64,000 bases of DNA from Schistocerca nitens (GCF_023898315.1 NC_064622.1:349661234-349725233), one strand, 5' to 3'; shown: positions 23,803 to 35,621, numbered from the stretch's first letter. The notes: generated from the sequence alone by a model not told the origin. Numbers and translations are program-made.

Positions 23803-24720
23803 TTTATTAAATCTTCCCTATAAATTTACACACAGAAAATAATTATGTATTTATTAAGTCTACTTTCAGTAACATCCAGCTGAATTTTTAACTTATGATT
23901 TAAATATACATCTGAGTCAGCTAATCCTTTCTCAAGCCAATAATTTGACAGATACAAACAAGGAATATTCTCGAATTCTAATACATATTTAATTTTCTTC
24001 CTATAAAATATTTGATTTATGGCTTAACAATTACTTCTGTTCTTTCTTATCTTCCAGATGTCAGCATTTAGAGATTTTAATTTTGCATTTTATCTCCTGC
24101 ATAACACTATTGTTGAAACCTTCCACATCTTCCTGGGTGTACGCTGGCCATTGATCTGCTCCACATTCTTGTGGAATTTCTGTATAGAACTTAAAGTTTA
24201 CAGTTTTTGTAAAAGAGTATGCATTAAGTGTTGTTCTTCCATTCGTCTTAAATTCCACAAGTGGCTGTTCTCTTGCTATGTGGATAACATCCAGTCCGCC
24301 ACAGTTAGATGGAATATGACCATTCCTTTTAAGCAGATCAAAATGGGAACCGAGGTTTACAATAAAAAAGTCTGTATCCTTTAATGTAGTAAATTCTCAG
24401 TTCCATTGATTTCGACCAATACACCAATATGTGACAATTTCCGTTGATGTTTTCTGCAAGTGAAGAGGTTTTACTCCAGTCATAGCCATATTTCGCCAAA
24501 CACTGTGTCTTATGCCGCCTGTAAACCTTGCTTCACATCTCCAATAGCTTCTTCGTTTTCCAACTGCAGTCTATGTTCGTCCTTTGTGGCAATTGTCTTC
24601 ACCATCTACTCCAGCTTTCGTTTCTGACTTCAATCTTTTTCATTCCCAGTTTTCTTTTACGTACACAACACACAAACCGCACTTAAAGGGATAATTTCTT
24701 TAATAGGGAATGTCTTAAGT
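23803..24720 (-). pseudogene. Unidentified protein-coding remnant, copy 1
   Basis: I do not recognise this protein. On the minus strand a frame of about 110 codons (24390-24058) contains SNCGGLDVIHIAREQPLVEF, YSFTKTVNFKFYTEIPQECG and EDVEGFNNSVMQEI. Upstream, in other frames, come KDEHRLQLENEEAIGDVKQG (about 24590) and LAKYGYDWSKTSSLAENING (about 24500). Downstream, a frame contains VLEFENIPCLYLSNYWLEKG (about 23970). A diverged copy at 43.65-46.5 kb keeps the same blocks with conservative changes (CGGIDIVHI, FYMDIPKDCG, KIKISEC), arguing for past coding on this strand. A minus-strand AATAAA lies near 23808, a possible poly(A) signal. The frame switches could be introns or decay. It could be a host gene family or an unknown mobile element. 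Confidence 0.5.
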
Positions 24721-25020
24721 ATGTATGATATATTTACTCCTTTTCTTAGGACTTGTGGGGCAACATTCTTTGTGTGTTACAGTCGTAATTCTGTGATTTC
24801 ATTATCTCAAGATATTGTGGAGAACACTGTCCTGGTCTGAGAGAAAAATGTTTATCCCGATATAATATTGCACGTCTTTGTTGCATATATTTGACGATCT
24901 TGAAAACAGGAATCACCTGCTCATTTTTCGAGTCACTTGGAATGCCTCATTCCTTCAGCGGTTTATGATATGACTGTTCCCATAAGGGCAGTAAATTCTT
25001 TTGCGTATATTTCCCCCCCT

Positions 25021-27772
25021 CGCCCCCCCCCCCCCCCTCACCCCCATGAACCATGGACCATGCCATTGCTGGGGATGCTTGCGTGCCTCAGCGATAAAGA
25101 TAGCCGGATTGTAAGTGTAACCACAACGGAGGGGTACCTGTTGAGAGGCCAGACAAATGTGTGGTTCCTGAAGAGGGGCAGCAGCCTTTTCAGTAGTTGC
25201 AGGGGCAACAGTCTGGATGATTGACTGATCTGGCCTTGTAACACTAACCAAAACGGCCATGCTGTGCTGGAACTGTGAACGGCTGAAAGCAAAGGGGAAA
25301 CTACAGCTGTAATTATTCCCGAGGGCATGCAGCTTTACTGTATGGTTAAATGATGATGGCATCCTCTTGAGTAAAATATTCCAGAGGTAAAATAGTCCCC
25401 CATTCGGATCTCCAGGCGGGGACTACTCAGGAGGACGTCGTTACTAGGAGAAAGAAAACTGGCGTTCTACGGATCAGAGCTTGGAATGTCAGATCCCTTA
25501 ATTGGATAGGTAGGTTAGAAAATTTAAAAAGGGAAATGGATAGGTTAAAGTTAGATATAGTGGGAATTAGTGAAGTTCGGTGGCAGGAGGAGCAAGACTT
25601 CTGGTCGGGTGAATACAGGGTTATAAAATCAAATAGGGGTAATGCTGTAGTAGCTTTGATAATGAATAAAAAAATATGAGTGTGGGTAAGCTACTATAAA
25701 CAGCATAGTGAACGCATTATTGTGGCCAAGATAGACACGAAGCCTACGTCTACCACAATAGTACAAGTTTATATGCCAACTAGCTCTGCAGATGACGAAG
25801 AGATTGATGAAGTGTATTATGAGATAAAAGAAATTGTTCAGATAGTGAAGGGGGACGAAAATTTAATAGTCATGGGTGACTTGAATTCGATAGTAGAAAA
25901 GGAAGAGAAGGAAAAGTAGTAGGTGAATATGGAATGGGGGTAAGAAATGACAGAGGAAGTAGCTTGGTAGAATTTTGCACAGAGCATAATTTAATCATAG
26001 CTAACACTTGGTTCAAGAACCATAAAAGAAGGTTGTATACATGGAAGAAGTCTGGAGATATTGGAAGGTTTCCGATAGATTATATTATAGTAAGACAGAG
26101 ATTTAGGAACCAGGTTTTAAATTGTAAGACATTTCGAGGGGCAGATGTGGACTCTGACCACAGTCTATTGAACTGTAGATTAAAACTGAAGAATCTGCAA
26201 AAAGGTGGGAATTTAAGGAGATGGGATTTGAATAAAGTGAAAGAACCAGAGGTTGTACAGAGTTTCGGGGAGAGCATTTGGGAACGATTGATAGGAGCGG
26301 GGGAAAGAAATACAGTAGAAGAAGAATGGGTAGCTTTGAGGGATGAAATAGTGAAGGCAGCAGAGGATAAAGTAGGTAAAAAGACGGGATAGTAGAAATC
26401 CTTGGGTAACAGAAGAGATATTAAATGTAATTGATGAAAGGAGAAAATATAAAAATGCAGTAAATGAAGCAGGCGAAAAGGAATACGAACATCTCAAAAG
26501 TGAGATCGACGGGAAGTGCAATTTGGCTAAGCAGAATTGGCTAGAGGACAAATGTAAGAATGCAGAGGCATATCTCACTAGGGGTAAGATAGATACTGCC
26601 TACAGGAAAATTAAAGAGACCTTTGGAGAAACGAGAACCACTTGTATGAGTATCAAGAGCTCAGATGGAAGCCCAGTTATAAGCAAAGAAGGGAAAGCAG
26701 AAAGGTGGAAGGAGTATATAGAGGGTCTATACAAGGGCGATGTACTTGAGGACAATATTATGGAAATGGAAGAGGATGTAGATGAAGATGAAATGGGAGA
26801 TATGATACTGCGTGAAGAGTTTGACAGAGCACTGAGAGACCTGAGTCGAAACAAGGCCCCGGGAGCAGACAACATTCCTTTAGAACTACTGACGGCCTTG
26901 GGAGAGCCAGCTCTGACAAACCTCTACCATCTGGTGAACGAGATGTATGGGACTGGCGAAATACCTTTAGACTTAAAGAAGAATATAATAATCCCAATCC
27001 CAAAGAAAGTGCGTGTTGACAGATGTGAAAATTACTGAACTATCAGCTTAATAAGTCACAGCTGCAAAATACTAACACGTATTCTTTACAGACGAATGGA
27101 AAAACTGATAGAAGCCGACCTCGAGGAATATCAGTTTGGATTCTGTAGAAATATTGGAACACGTGAGGCAGTACTGACACTACGACTTATCTTAGAAGAT
27201 AGATTAATGAAAGGCAAACCCACATTTCTAGCATTTGTAGACTTAGAGAAAGCTCCGACGATGTTGACTGAAACACTCTCTTTCAAATTCTGAAGGTGGC
27301 AGGGGTAAAATATAGGGAGCGTAAAGCTATTTACAATTTGTACAGAAAGTGTAGCCATGTATGGAAGTGAAACATGGACGATAAATAGTTTGGACAAGAA
27401 GTGAATAGAAGCTTTCGAAATGTGGTGCTGCAGAAGAATGCTGAAGATTAGATGGGTAGATCACATAACTAATGAGGAGGTATTGAACAGAATTGGGAAG
27501 AAGAGAAATTTGTGGCACAACTTGACTAGAAGAAGGGATCGGTTGGTAGGACATGTTCTGAAGCATCAAGGGATCACCAATTTAATTTTGGAGGTCTGTG
27601 TGCAGGGTAAAAGTCGTAGAGGGAGACCAAGAAATGAATACATTAAGCAGATTCAGAAAGATGTAGGTTGCAGTAGGTACTGGGAGATGAAGAAGCTTGC
27701 AAAGGATAGAGTATCATTGAGAGCTGCATCAAACGAGTCTCTGGACTGAAGACCACAACAACAACAACAACA
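25021..27772 (+). mobile_element. RTE-type LINE, copy B, with internal deletion
   Basis: Begins with an impure C tract (25014-25037) and the same leader as copy A (25040-25440). It ends with repeated CAACAACAACAA at 27751-27771, the simple-repeat tail typical of RTE elements. At 2.75 kb it is shorter than expected because the RT core is deleted near 27290-27340. Confidence 0.9.
25349..27749 (+). pseudogene. RTE LINE ORF, inactivated
   Basis: The frame equivalent to copy A starts at ATGATGATGGCATCC (about 25349) but meets a TGA after six codons. More stops or frameshifts occur near 25677, 25917, 26390 and 27036. Endonuclease blocks are visible (WNVRSL, SEVRW, SDHSL), but the GDWN motif is GDLN. 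RT entry motifs KAPGADNIP and IPIPKK are present, as is FVDLEKA, but sequence then jumps to YGSETWTIN, so the FADD catalytic segment is gone. The C-terminal tail (WCCRRMLKIRWVDHITNEEV, SRRGRPRNEYI, 27420-27749) is well kept. Non-autonomous dead copy. Confidence 0.9.
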
Positions 27773-28829
27773 TTATTTTTTAATCATGTAGATATTTCAT
27801 CAGTTCAAGTTCCATTTCTTCTGTTATACGACTTTAGTTGTTATCATTCCATGATCACTTACCTCACTAACTTTTTTGTGTTCGTGTGAAAACTGGCATC
27901 CTCTGTTTTGGAGCCATCATGGCCAGTGATTGAATGAATCTGGTTATTAACTTTACTTTCGAATTCGTTGAATGTGTCACATATGATCTCTCCATATTTA
28001 TTTTGGCTTTGCCCATTTTTTTTGTTAGTGAACCATGGTTTTTATATCTTTCAATATGTGATTATTTTTGCTTTTGGAACAATATTCTATGATTGGTGTA
28101 CAAAGGTGGACCAATCCCATCCCTCAAAAATGTAATGAAAACATAACTCCCTAAGGCATATTAGATAAAGAATTGCTCGAAATTGTGGATGGTATGCAGA
28201 AAAATGTCTCCAGTTGTGATTATTACATAGCAAAAGCTAAAGAATCATTTACAATGCCTAAAACAAACAACGAAGTGTTAAAATCTTATAACACGAATTT
28301 GCCAGTCCATTTGGCACCTCAAAAGATTGTTTTCTCAAAAAGAATGGATGTATATTAAATAAATTATAATTTAAAAAGCTGTCACTTTCTTTTGTGTGTG
28401 TTTAGAAGAAAAACTGCATTTTCTTTACATTATAAATGAGATAATTTGTGGAAGATGGATAAAAATTGTTTTATTGCTGTATTAAGTAAGTAAAAACATC
28501 GATCGTTTTATAGGCCTCCATTTGTTATGGAATACTTTTTAATCTGTTAACAGACTTACCATCTACATCAGGTGTCTTTGCACCGCAATGTTTCTGTTGT
28601 TGGCTTTCTGTTCTCTCTGTTTCAAATGAAGTGAAATACACCTCTTCCAAGAATAGTTGCGGTGGATATAGTGTTAGCAGGTGTGTGTGTTTATACTTTT
28701 TCAGCAGTGACATACAATGTGCTCATCCATTTACACCTTTCCAGAAGTGTGATATAAGAAACTTTTATGTTCTAATGGTATCACTGATTTTACTTCTTAT
28801 ACACAACGTAATCTCCTCGTAGACTAAGT
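27773..28829. other. Spacer with one small unassigned frame
   Basis: A 61-codon plus-strand frame at 28173-28358 is open upstream to about 28163 and is followed by TTAAATAAAT. It resembles nothing I can name. Otherwise AT-rich spacer. Confidence 0.3.
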
Positions 28830-29128
28830 ATGTGTGGTTTTATTTCCAAATCATGTACCAAGCGAGGAGTCTCAGCTAATAATAATGCACTGGACGCGTT
28901 CAGGAGGAATGTGATTCATCTCTCATCCAGCAATCCTGATTTGAATTTTCTATGGTTTTCCCAAGGTGCCATTGATAAGACCATGACTAACTTCTTGCCC
29001 TATGCTCATCTAATGCTCTTCTATTTTGTATAAGTTTTATGTATGTGTACATATTTTTGTAATGGGGTCTGACATATCTGATTCTGTTGTGCTGTATGGT
29101 CTAGGGACAAATGAATAAATAAATAATA
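28830..29128 (+). repeat. Probable LINE 3' end
   Basis: A run of plus-strand sequence ends in GACAAATGAATAAATAAATAATA at about 29104-29128, similar in style to the LINE tail at 3781-3795. The upstream 3'-UTR-like stretch (TGTGCTGTATGGTCTAGG) has no recognisable RT. Family unknown. Confidence 0.4.
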
Positions 29129-30858
29129 AGCGTCAATTATCAAAGTGTCACTTGTAGCTTCACTTGAACCAATTCTGAATCTTTAATGTGAGCAGTGGCT
29201 AATTTAACAGAGTGAAATACGGAACTCAAGCACTCGAAATTTGTTTACAAACGAATTATGGCCTTCAGTTGTTAATTAATTACACAAATATATTTGTAGC
29301 CCTCATTTTACTCCCACGCAAAATCTATTTTACTAGCCAACATTTGCGTTTTGTTTTCTTTGTATTCAACTCTTGGCTCTATTACAGTGCCAGGATCTGC
29401 GCTACTATGTAACGGTAGCCCCAAATCATCAGCGGACGCTGACGTCGTACTGAAAACTATGCAACTATGCAGAACTTGTGGCATCATATATGAACGTAAA
29501 AACTGTGCCACAACAATATATTACGAGCAGTGTGTCACTTTAGTTGCGTGTGTGAGCTCAGTTATATCTGAGATTCGTATCTGTTGGGTGGTGTCGATTC
29601 ACACTTGACAGAAAGTCACGTCAAAACATTCCACAATGTGTTTCAAATTGAGGCATACGAACAGGCTGTCAACGAGGGGGAACTGGACGGGAAGGACGGT
29701 ACGTGAACGTCAGAGTTCCTCAAGAAGAAAGTTTAAGATTGACGGCGCTGGGGCGAGAACGGCATCGTCGTCTGCTAACATCGAAAGTTAAGGTATTTAT
29801 CAGTAGCCGATTGCGTGTTTTTGGGTCTTCATAGTAATTTTATTAGTTTGATCTGTTTTTGTAACACAGTGCAAATACTTCATGACCAAGTGGACATTTT
29901 TTTCCATGCGTGTTTTTCCACAAGAGGGCGAGGAATCTAAAAGTGAAAAATGATTTAGCTTTTACAATAGACAGAGAAAAAGTATAGATTGTGCATAAAC
30001 AAGAACTTATACTAATTAAACAGTTTTCGTCAAACAGCTGTTTTTAACACACAATGATGAAGTGACGTCTATTGAATGAGAAAAATATAGTTTTTTAGTT
30101 ATTCAGTAGTTAAAACGAAAAGAATAGGACAGATAACAGTGAAAATGCTATATGTACTGGCTCATAAATGTTGTTTGATGTGCGAGCATGTACAGCTAAG
30201 AAATAAATTTTGGTGCTTCAGATATTTCGATGACACTTTTTCTCAAGAGGTTCCATAAAAACTTGATTAAGAACATCCATTATGAAGTTTGCCTTGATCA
30301 TTAATGAAACACAAATCGATAGTGACGTCATTTTCTGTTCTATGTTGACATCTAGTGTGAACTGGCTTTAAACTTCATGCTTTTAATTTCCCGACTTCTA
30401 TGTAGAACAGCTATTTGCTCTGTTTGTAGAGTTTTCTTTTAATTTAGGCTTAGCTTGGAGTTAGTCTGTACATGCTACACTTGTTTTCCATATTTTCTCT
30501 CAGTTCTTTTTTAACATCTAGTGACACAGGTTTAGCCTTTAAAGGTGGACTTCTTATATTTCTTTATTCACAGTACTGTCTATGAGCCTGGCCAGAACTT
30601 CAAAGAACATGTTCCATTTATGGTTGACCCCAACTGTAGTAATTACTGACTCCAACGAAAAACTGTATCTTAGCATACCAGCGTTTTCAGAAAGTATTCT
30701 GTTGTGCTCATACATTTTCTTGATTTCAATGTGCTGTTACATTTTAGCACCAAAGTCTTGTCCAAATGATCTGAGGGGTTACCTGAGATTATGTTGTTAT
30801 AATATTATCTATTAAACTGTTGTGTGTGTTAACTATTCCCGTGCATGTGGTGGATCAT
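29129..30858. other. Spacer, nothing firmly recognised
   Basis: Exon-like starts after pyrimidine tracts (around 29391 and 30572) are followed by short frames only. No repeat or gene is supported. Confidence 0.3.
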
Positions 30859-30879
30859 CATGGCGGAATAATTACCCTG

Positions 30880-30933
<54 letters not shown>

Positions 30934-30956
30934 AACAGGGTAATTTTTCCGCCATG
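30859..30956. repeat. Inverted transposon-end motif flanking a (TA)n tract
   Basis: CATGGCGGAATAATTACCCT at 30859-30878 is mirrored by AGGGTAATTTTTCCGCCATG at 30937-30956, with about 24 TA units (30883-30930) between. The right half is the end of the long-TIR element that follows. The left half is an isolated reverse copy of the same end. Confidence 0.85.
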
Positions 30957-32516
30957 TACACATTCTTGGGATTAATTGATGAGAGGATACAGAACAAAGA
31001 AGGTCTAATGAATTTATGTCGTGAAATGCATGTTTCCCATGCTAGAGACCACTTATTTAGTCACACTTTGTTACAGAGACTGCGGTATAACACACGCTGT
31101 ACCATGTAATCACAGTTACAGTATGTGTGGTTCCCTCCTAGAGCGTGGTACTGTTCCTCGTATGTCACACCGTAGCGCCCTCTTCTGCCTTATTAGTTAT
31201 TGGTAATGCTGTGTCCAATTCATTTCTCTTGCTGACTCACCTTGTAATGGGCGTGATACAGCATTGTAATAATGATTCTGTATTCGAATCGAGAGCTTGC
31301 CGACATAGTGTTTACTTACAGAAAGGTAAATGGCTATGGGCGGCATCCAGCAAGGTTGTATCAGGAGACAAATCCCAGCTGACAACAACCAGAGCATTCA
31401 ATGTTTGCAACAGTGTTTCGCTGTTTGTCTGAGACAGTATCATCGCAGGAAGGAGGAAATCATGAAAGACGTACTCAAAATGTTCGGACACCAGACTTCG
31501 AGGGAAATGTGACTAACATTGTGGAAAGCGACCGCCATGTCGGTACCAGGGCAATTGATCCGCCAGTACAGGGAAAGCCAGACGACTGCGTAGAACATTC
31601 TCCATGACAATTGTTACTACCATTACCACTTACAGCGCGTACAGGGCTTGCTAACGACAGACTTTCCACATCAGGAACAGTTTTGTCACTGGCTTCTTCA
31701 CCAGGCAATCACGATTATGGGATTTGTGTCATCCATACTATTCACAGATGAGGCTAACTTTATGTGGAGTGGTATCTTCAACTTTCATAACAGTCATTTG
31801 TGGAATAGTATAAAGAACCGCCATGGTATGGTGACAGTGAATTATCAACATCAGTGCAGTTGGAATGTGTTGGGCTGGATAATTGACGACTGTATTTTGG
31901 GACCAGTCTTCCCTCCACGTTGCCTAAGAGGCTGCAATTATCAGCGTTTCGTGTGGGTGACTTTTCCTCCCCCGTTGGAAGAAGTGCCATGATTCGAAAG
32001 GTTATGTGACTGCAACATGATGGTGATCCAGTCCATTTTGCATTAATGTCTGGACGCATCTCAGTCATGTCTTGCCTGGTTCATGGATCAGATGAGGGGG
32101 TCCAGTCACATGGCCTGCATATTCACCAGATCTCAACCCAACCAATTTTTGGTTATAGGGCCATTTCAGAAGTATTATGTATGCAGAGCCCATTCAAAAT
32201 ATGGAGCAGTTTATTCACACTGCCTTTGACACTTTTTGGATGCAGCCTGGCCAATGTGAATACATGAGAGAGAACATGCTACGGCACATACACACATGTG
32301 TTGAGGCATATGGAAACCACTTTCAACACATACTCTGTGGGTGCACGGTACAGTGCATACTAGACCACAGTCTCTGTAACAATGTATGACTGAATAAATG
32401 GTCTCTAGCATGGAAACCACGCATTTCCAGAAGTAAGTTCATTAGACATTTTTTGTTACATATCCTCTCATCAATCAATCCCTAAGAGTTTGTACATGGT
32501 GGAAAAAATCATTCTG
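30936..32516 (+). mobile_element. Long-TIR Tc1/mariner-superfamily element, copy 1
   Basis: The left end (30936-31140) matches the reverse complement of 32290-32516 over about 200 bp: CAGGGTAATTTTTCCGCCATGT against CAGAATGATTTTTTCCACCATG, then TTGATGAGAGGAT and CATGCTAGAGACCA on both sides. TA follows the right end at 32517-32518. The interior encodes a decayed transposase. The long inverted repeats and transposase sequence link it to the 33.1-35.1 kb element. Confidence 0.85.
31200..32330 (+). pseudogene. DDE transposase of long-TIR element, copy 1, decayed
   Basis: Plus-strand frames in order: FATVFRCLSETVSSQ (31400) and VRTPDFEGNVTNIVES (31480). From 31648 comes a 114-codon frame with DFPHQEQFCHWLLHQA, SSILFTDEANFMWSGIFNFH (first catalytic Asp) and HQCSWNVLGWI. 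Further blocks are LQHDGDPVHFAL (second Asp, about 32010), a damaged WPAYSPDL region (about 32105) and YAEPIQNMEQFIHTAFDTF (32180). The C-terminus VEAYGNHFQHIL reaches 32330. Stops and shifts occur at about 31510, 31607 and 31990. The pattern is that of an insect Tc1/mariner-superfamily family with GGHFxHxL-type C-termini. Inactive. Confidence 0.85.
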
Positions 32517-32519
32517 TAT

Positions 32520-32530
32520 GCACACACACA

Positions 32531-32571
<41 letters not shown>

Positions 32572-32578
32572 TCGCACA

Positions 32579-32616
<38 letters not shown>
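32520..32616. repeat. Palindromic (CA)n/(TG)n microsatellite
   Basis: About 25 CA units (32520-32570), a short centre (TTCGCACATT), then about 18 TG units (32580-32616). The two runs are complementary and could form one hairpin. It starts directly at the TA after the long-TIR element. Confidence 0.95.
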
Positions 32617-32626
<10 letters not shown>

Positions 32627-32628
32627 GC

Positions 32629-33103
32629 ATACACAAAACAAAGAAAGAAGCAGAGTGAAATGCGAATTTCGATTTCTATTTCAACCAAAACCTGCTCACC
32701 CACGCTTTTTCTGTGATTATAAGCTTACATTTTCTTACGTATGACAGCTCTGCAAGCAAAGCTCTGTGTTCTGGTTCTGATGGGTAAACCGGGACTGACT
32801 GATCGCTATGTCATCGTCTGCCAATGGCGTCATCAGAGACTGTATGAGGGATGTGATGTCAGCACATCGCTCTCCTGGCCATTGTCCTCTTTCTTGACCT
32901 TGGAGCCACTACTTCTCATTCAAGTAGCTTGTCATTTGGCCCCACGAGGCTCAACACACTCCAGTCTAGTACTACCAATAAGGACAAATCCCTGAGCTAC
33001 AGAGGTGGGCAAGTATATGGCAAATTCCACTGCTTCGTTAACTTTAAGACAACTCTTGCTTGCTGGTTTGTGAGAGAAATTACAAGACACACCTTGAGTA
33101 TAC
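32629..33103. other. Spacer, nothing recognised
   Basis: About 475 bp between the microsatellite and the next transposon. Only short frames are seen. Confidence 0.3.
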
Positions 33104-33514
33104 AAGGATTCACCTAAAATTTGCTTGACAAATATTGCAGAAATGGAAAGTGCTATTGATGTGCGCTTTTCACAGAATGGATTGGCAGTCAGGTGCTTAT
33201 ATTGTTAGCCTATAAACAGATTTTAATAATACTTAGAAAGTTTATTTTTGTGCAAACATATACTTTTTAAATGGAACAATGCCTATTGACATTAACAGAC
33301 CAAAAGTAGGGTAAATTAGAATGTCAGTTGGGTTTGTTACACGATTCTAGTGCGAGTCGTTTACGAGATATAGTATTTTGAAAAGTTTCCACACTTACTT
33401 TTGTGCCATTCAATCTGTTTAGTTGGTAGATACAATGTTACGTTTGTGTGTTACTTGAGTGCATTTAGACTTGCTAGTCAGTTAGTTTGTGACAATCCAA
33501 GCAGTAGGCTGTAA

Positions 33515-34515
33515 GTGGACGATGAGATTCACCATGGCAAAAAAAAAAAAAAAGCCAATATGCTCATGCTGTATGAAATGTCAGGAGAATGCAGTTCGTT
33601 CTTATACAGAAATCTCAAGAGATGTCAACCACCTGGGCAGTTATTTATCGGCCTCTTCAACCAGTTACGTTTAAGTGGTACTGTAATGTCTAGACAATAG
33701 AAGGAAATAAGTGATGGCAGAAGAGGAGAATTTAATGTTCTTGTCACTGTTGCAGTTGATCCGCTTGTTAGCTCCTCCGCAATCATGTGAGGGTGTGGCA
33801 TGAGTCAGGCAAGTGTCCTACACATTTTCCATCGCCGAAGGTTTCATCCCTATCACATCTCTCTCCATTATGAGAACTATATTAACTTCTGTTCATGGGC
33901 ATTAAGACAGGATACCCCAGATGTATCATGTATCTTGTGTAGTGATAAAGCCACGTTTATCAATCATGGCCAGGTAAACCGTCGAAATATAGATTACTGG
34001 TCTGTTGACAATCCCCTTAGCTTCATCTGGTGGAACGTCAGCGTGCATGGAGTGTAAACACGTGATGTGGGACAGTAAACCATCAGCTCATAGGCCTGTT
34101 TTTCTTAGATGGAACACAGAACACGTACAAGTATTGCAACCTCCTCATAGATGCAAGACGATGTTCTTCTGCAGACCAGGAGGAACATGTGGTACCAACA
34201 TGATGGCTGTCCAGCCGATAGTCCATAAAGTACTGCAGCACGTCTTCACGAATTGTTTCCAAATCATTGGATTGGACACAGAGGACTTGTACCTTGTCCA
34301 GCTTATTCCCTGGATCTGATGGCTGTAGACATTCTTCTGTGAATAAAGTTGAAAGATGCTGTCTACAAGGACACAAACTACACTCGTGATGTGCAATAAT
34401 ATATTACTGCAGCCTGCTCAGACATCTGTACTGAAATGCTAGCACATGTGCAGCAGTCGTTCCATACCACACTGGAAGCATGGACTGCCGCTGCTGGTGG
34501 TCATTCTGACCACAA
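33515..34515 (+). pseudogene. DDE transposase of long-TIR element, copy 2, decayed
   Basis: N-terminal block MLMLYEMSGECSSFLYRN (33560) and LRLSGTVMS (33660). From 33800 an 85-codon frame holds SQASVLHIFHRRRFHPYHIS, INFCSWALRQDTPD, CSDKATFINHGQVN (first Asp region as SDKA) and YWSVDNP. Later come MWYQHDGCPA (second Asp, about 34190), NHWIGH and CPAYSLDLMA (third position, about 34300), and a C-terminal EAWTAAAGGHSDHNL ending near 34520. An A run at 33539-33553 and several shifts break the frame. Same broad family as copy 1 but clearly diverged. Inactive. Confidence 0.85.
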
Positions 34516-34528
34516 CCTGTGATGGTCA

Positions 34529-34743
34529 AAATGGTTCAAATGGCTCTGAGCACTATGGGACTCAACTGCTGTGGTCATAAGTCCCCTAGAACTTAGACCT
34601 ACTTAAACCTAACTAACCTAAGGACAGCACACAACACCCAGCCATCACGAGGCAGAGAAAATCCCTGACCCCGCCGGGAATCGAACCCGGGAACCCGGGC
34701 GTGGGAAGCGAGAACGCTACCTTACGACCAAGAGATGCGGGCG
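34529..34743 (-). mobile_element. tRNA-headed SINE (head type A) with 10-bp target-site duplication
   Basis: Minus orientation. The head near 34743-34665 has GGGTTCGATTCCCGGC (B box) and a CTTCCCAC anticodon-like loop suggesting a tRNA-Gly(CCC)-like origin. The body carries CTAGGGGACTTATGACC and ends in the GAGCCATTTGAACCATTTTG tail. It is flanked by GTGATGGTCA at 34519-34528 and 34744-34753. It sits inside the long-TIR element. Confidence 0.9.
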
Positions 34744-35131
34744 GTGATGGTCAGCTGTCTCGATAATGGTTAGAATCCACATAACTGGGGTATACATTTG
34801 TGACGTTCTTTAGTGTGTGTTACTGCAGGTATTGTACAGGTGTTAAATTACGATACCTCTTAAGCAATTCGCAATAGAAACCTGCAAGGAACACCACTGA
34901 CGTTCTAATTTCCCCAACTTCTAGTTTGTTGATGTCATTAGGCATTGTTCCATTTAAAAAAGTGTATGTTTGCACAAAAAATACACTTCCTCAGCAATAT
35001 TACAGTCTGTTGATTGGCTGACAACACGAGCCCCTGACTACCGACCCATTCTGTGAAAATGGCACATAAATAGCAGTTTCCATTTCTGCAATATTTTAGG
35101 TGCAAATTTTAGGTGATTCACCCTGGATATC

Positions 35132-35375
35132 TGTTCAAGTTTACAGCCTAAATGGAGGCAAGTCTGATGATGGTGTTGTTACAGACAAAGTTTTCAGACA
35201 CCTCCATTTCTCAAATCATGCTGTTCAACATCAGAAACATGGAGATTTATTACTAATCTCGGAAAAGACAACACTATGGCTGGGTCAAGAACACGTCCCA
35301 CCTTCTTTCCTTCCAATGGTGAAAACGTTGTGTTATACAGCACTATTGTTCTACATGCCTGAACCCATTTTCGTC
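35132..35375. other. Spacer upstream of the SINE, possibly part of the polymerase remnant
   Basis: A 124-codon frame at 35100-35474 crosses the transposon end and SINE and is probably chance. Fragments could belong to the polymerase remnant, but I cannot align them. Confidence 0.3.
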
Positions 35376-35621
35376 ACCGAGCGAGGTGGCGCAGCGGTTA
35401 GCACACTGGACTCGCATTCGGAAGGACGACGGTTCAATCCCGCGTCCGGCCATCCTGATTTAGGTTTTCCGTGATTTCCCTATATCACTTCAGGCAAATG
35501 CCGGGATGGTTCCTTTAAAAGGGCACGGCCGATTTCCTTCCTCATCCTTCCCTAACCTGAGCTTGTGCTCCGTCTCTAATGACCTCGTTGTCGATGGGAC
35601 GTTAAACACTAATCTCCTCCT
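35376..35621 (+). mobile_element. tRNA-headed SINE, second family, with 12-bp target-site duplication
   Basis: Plus orientation. The A-box-like GTGGCGCAGCGGTTAGCA and B-box-like GGTTCAATCCC are followed by a body with GCCGGGATGGTTCC. The 3' end is GACGTTAAACACTAATCTCC, a body unrelated to the other SINEs here. CCCATTTTCGTC flanks it at 35364-35375 and 35622-35633. Confidence 0.9.

Larger units (their letters stand above)
33104..35131 (+). mobile_element. Long-TIR Tc1/mariner-superfamily element, copy 2
   Basis: The left arm (33104-33370) matches the reverse complement of about 34860-35131: ATTCACCTAAAATTTG at the tips, then ATATTGCAGAAATGGAAA, TTTTCACAGAATGG and AAATGGAACAATGCCTA in both arms. 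Arms are about 265 bp and diverged. The interior holds a decayed transposase and, near the 3' end, a SINE (34529-34743). Confidence 0.9.

Noticed and set aside
24058..24384. 108-codon plus-strand frame preceded by an acceptor-like TTCCAG
   Set aside because: The minus strand has a longer frame, and its blocks, not those of this strand, are conserved in the 43.8-kb copy.
28163..28358. Small plus-strand frame followed by TTAAATAAAT
   Set aside because: Looks mildly gene-like (last exon with poly(A) signal), but I recognise no family and see no upstream exon, so I did not call a gene.
29391..29608. Possible exon after a CTCTATTACAG acceptor-like site
   Set aside because: Reading frame short, no homology recognised, no partner exon. 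Splice-like motifs are common by chance.
34665..34743. tRNA gene candidates in SINE heads (also 16470, 19510, 35390, 41670, 60000, 61300)
   Set aside because: Intact-looking B boxes but imperfect acceptor stems, followed by SINE bodies and flanked by target duplications. They are retroposed tRNA-like heads, not functional tRNA genes.
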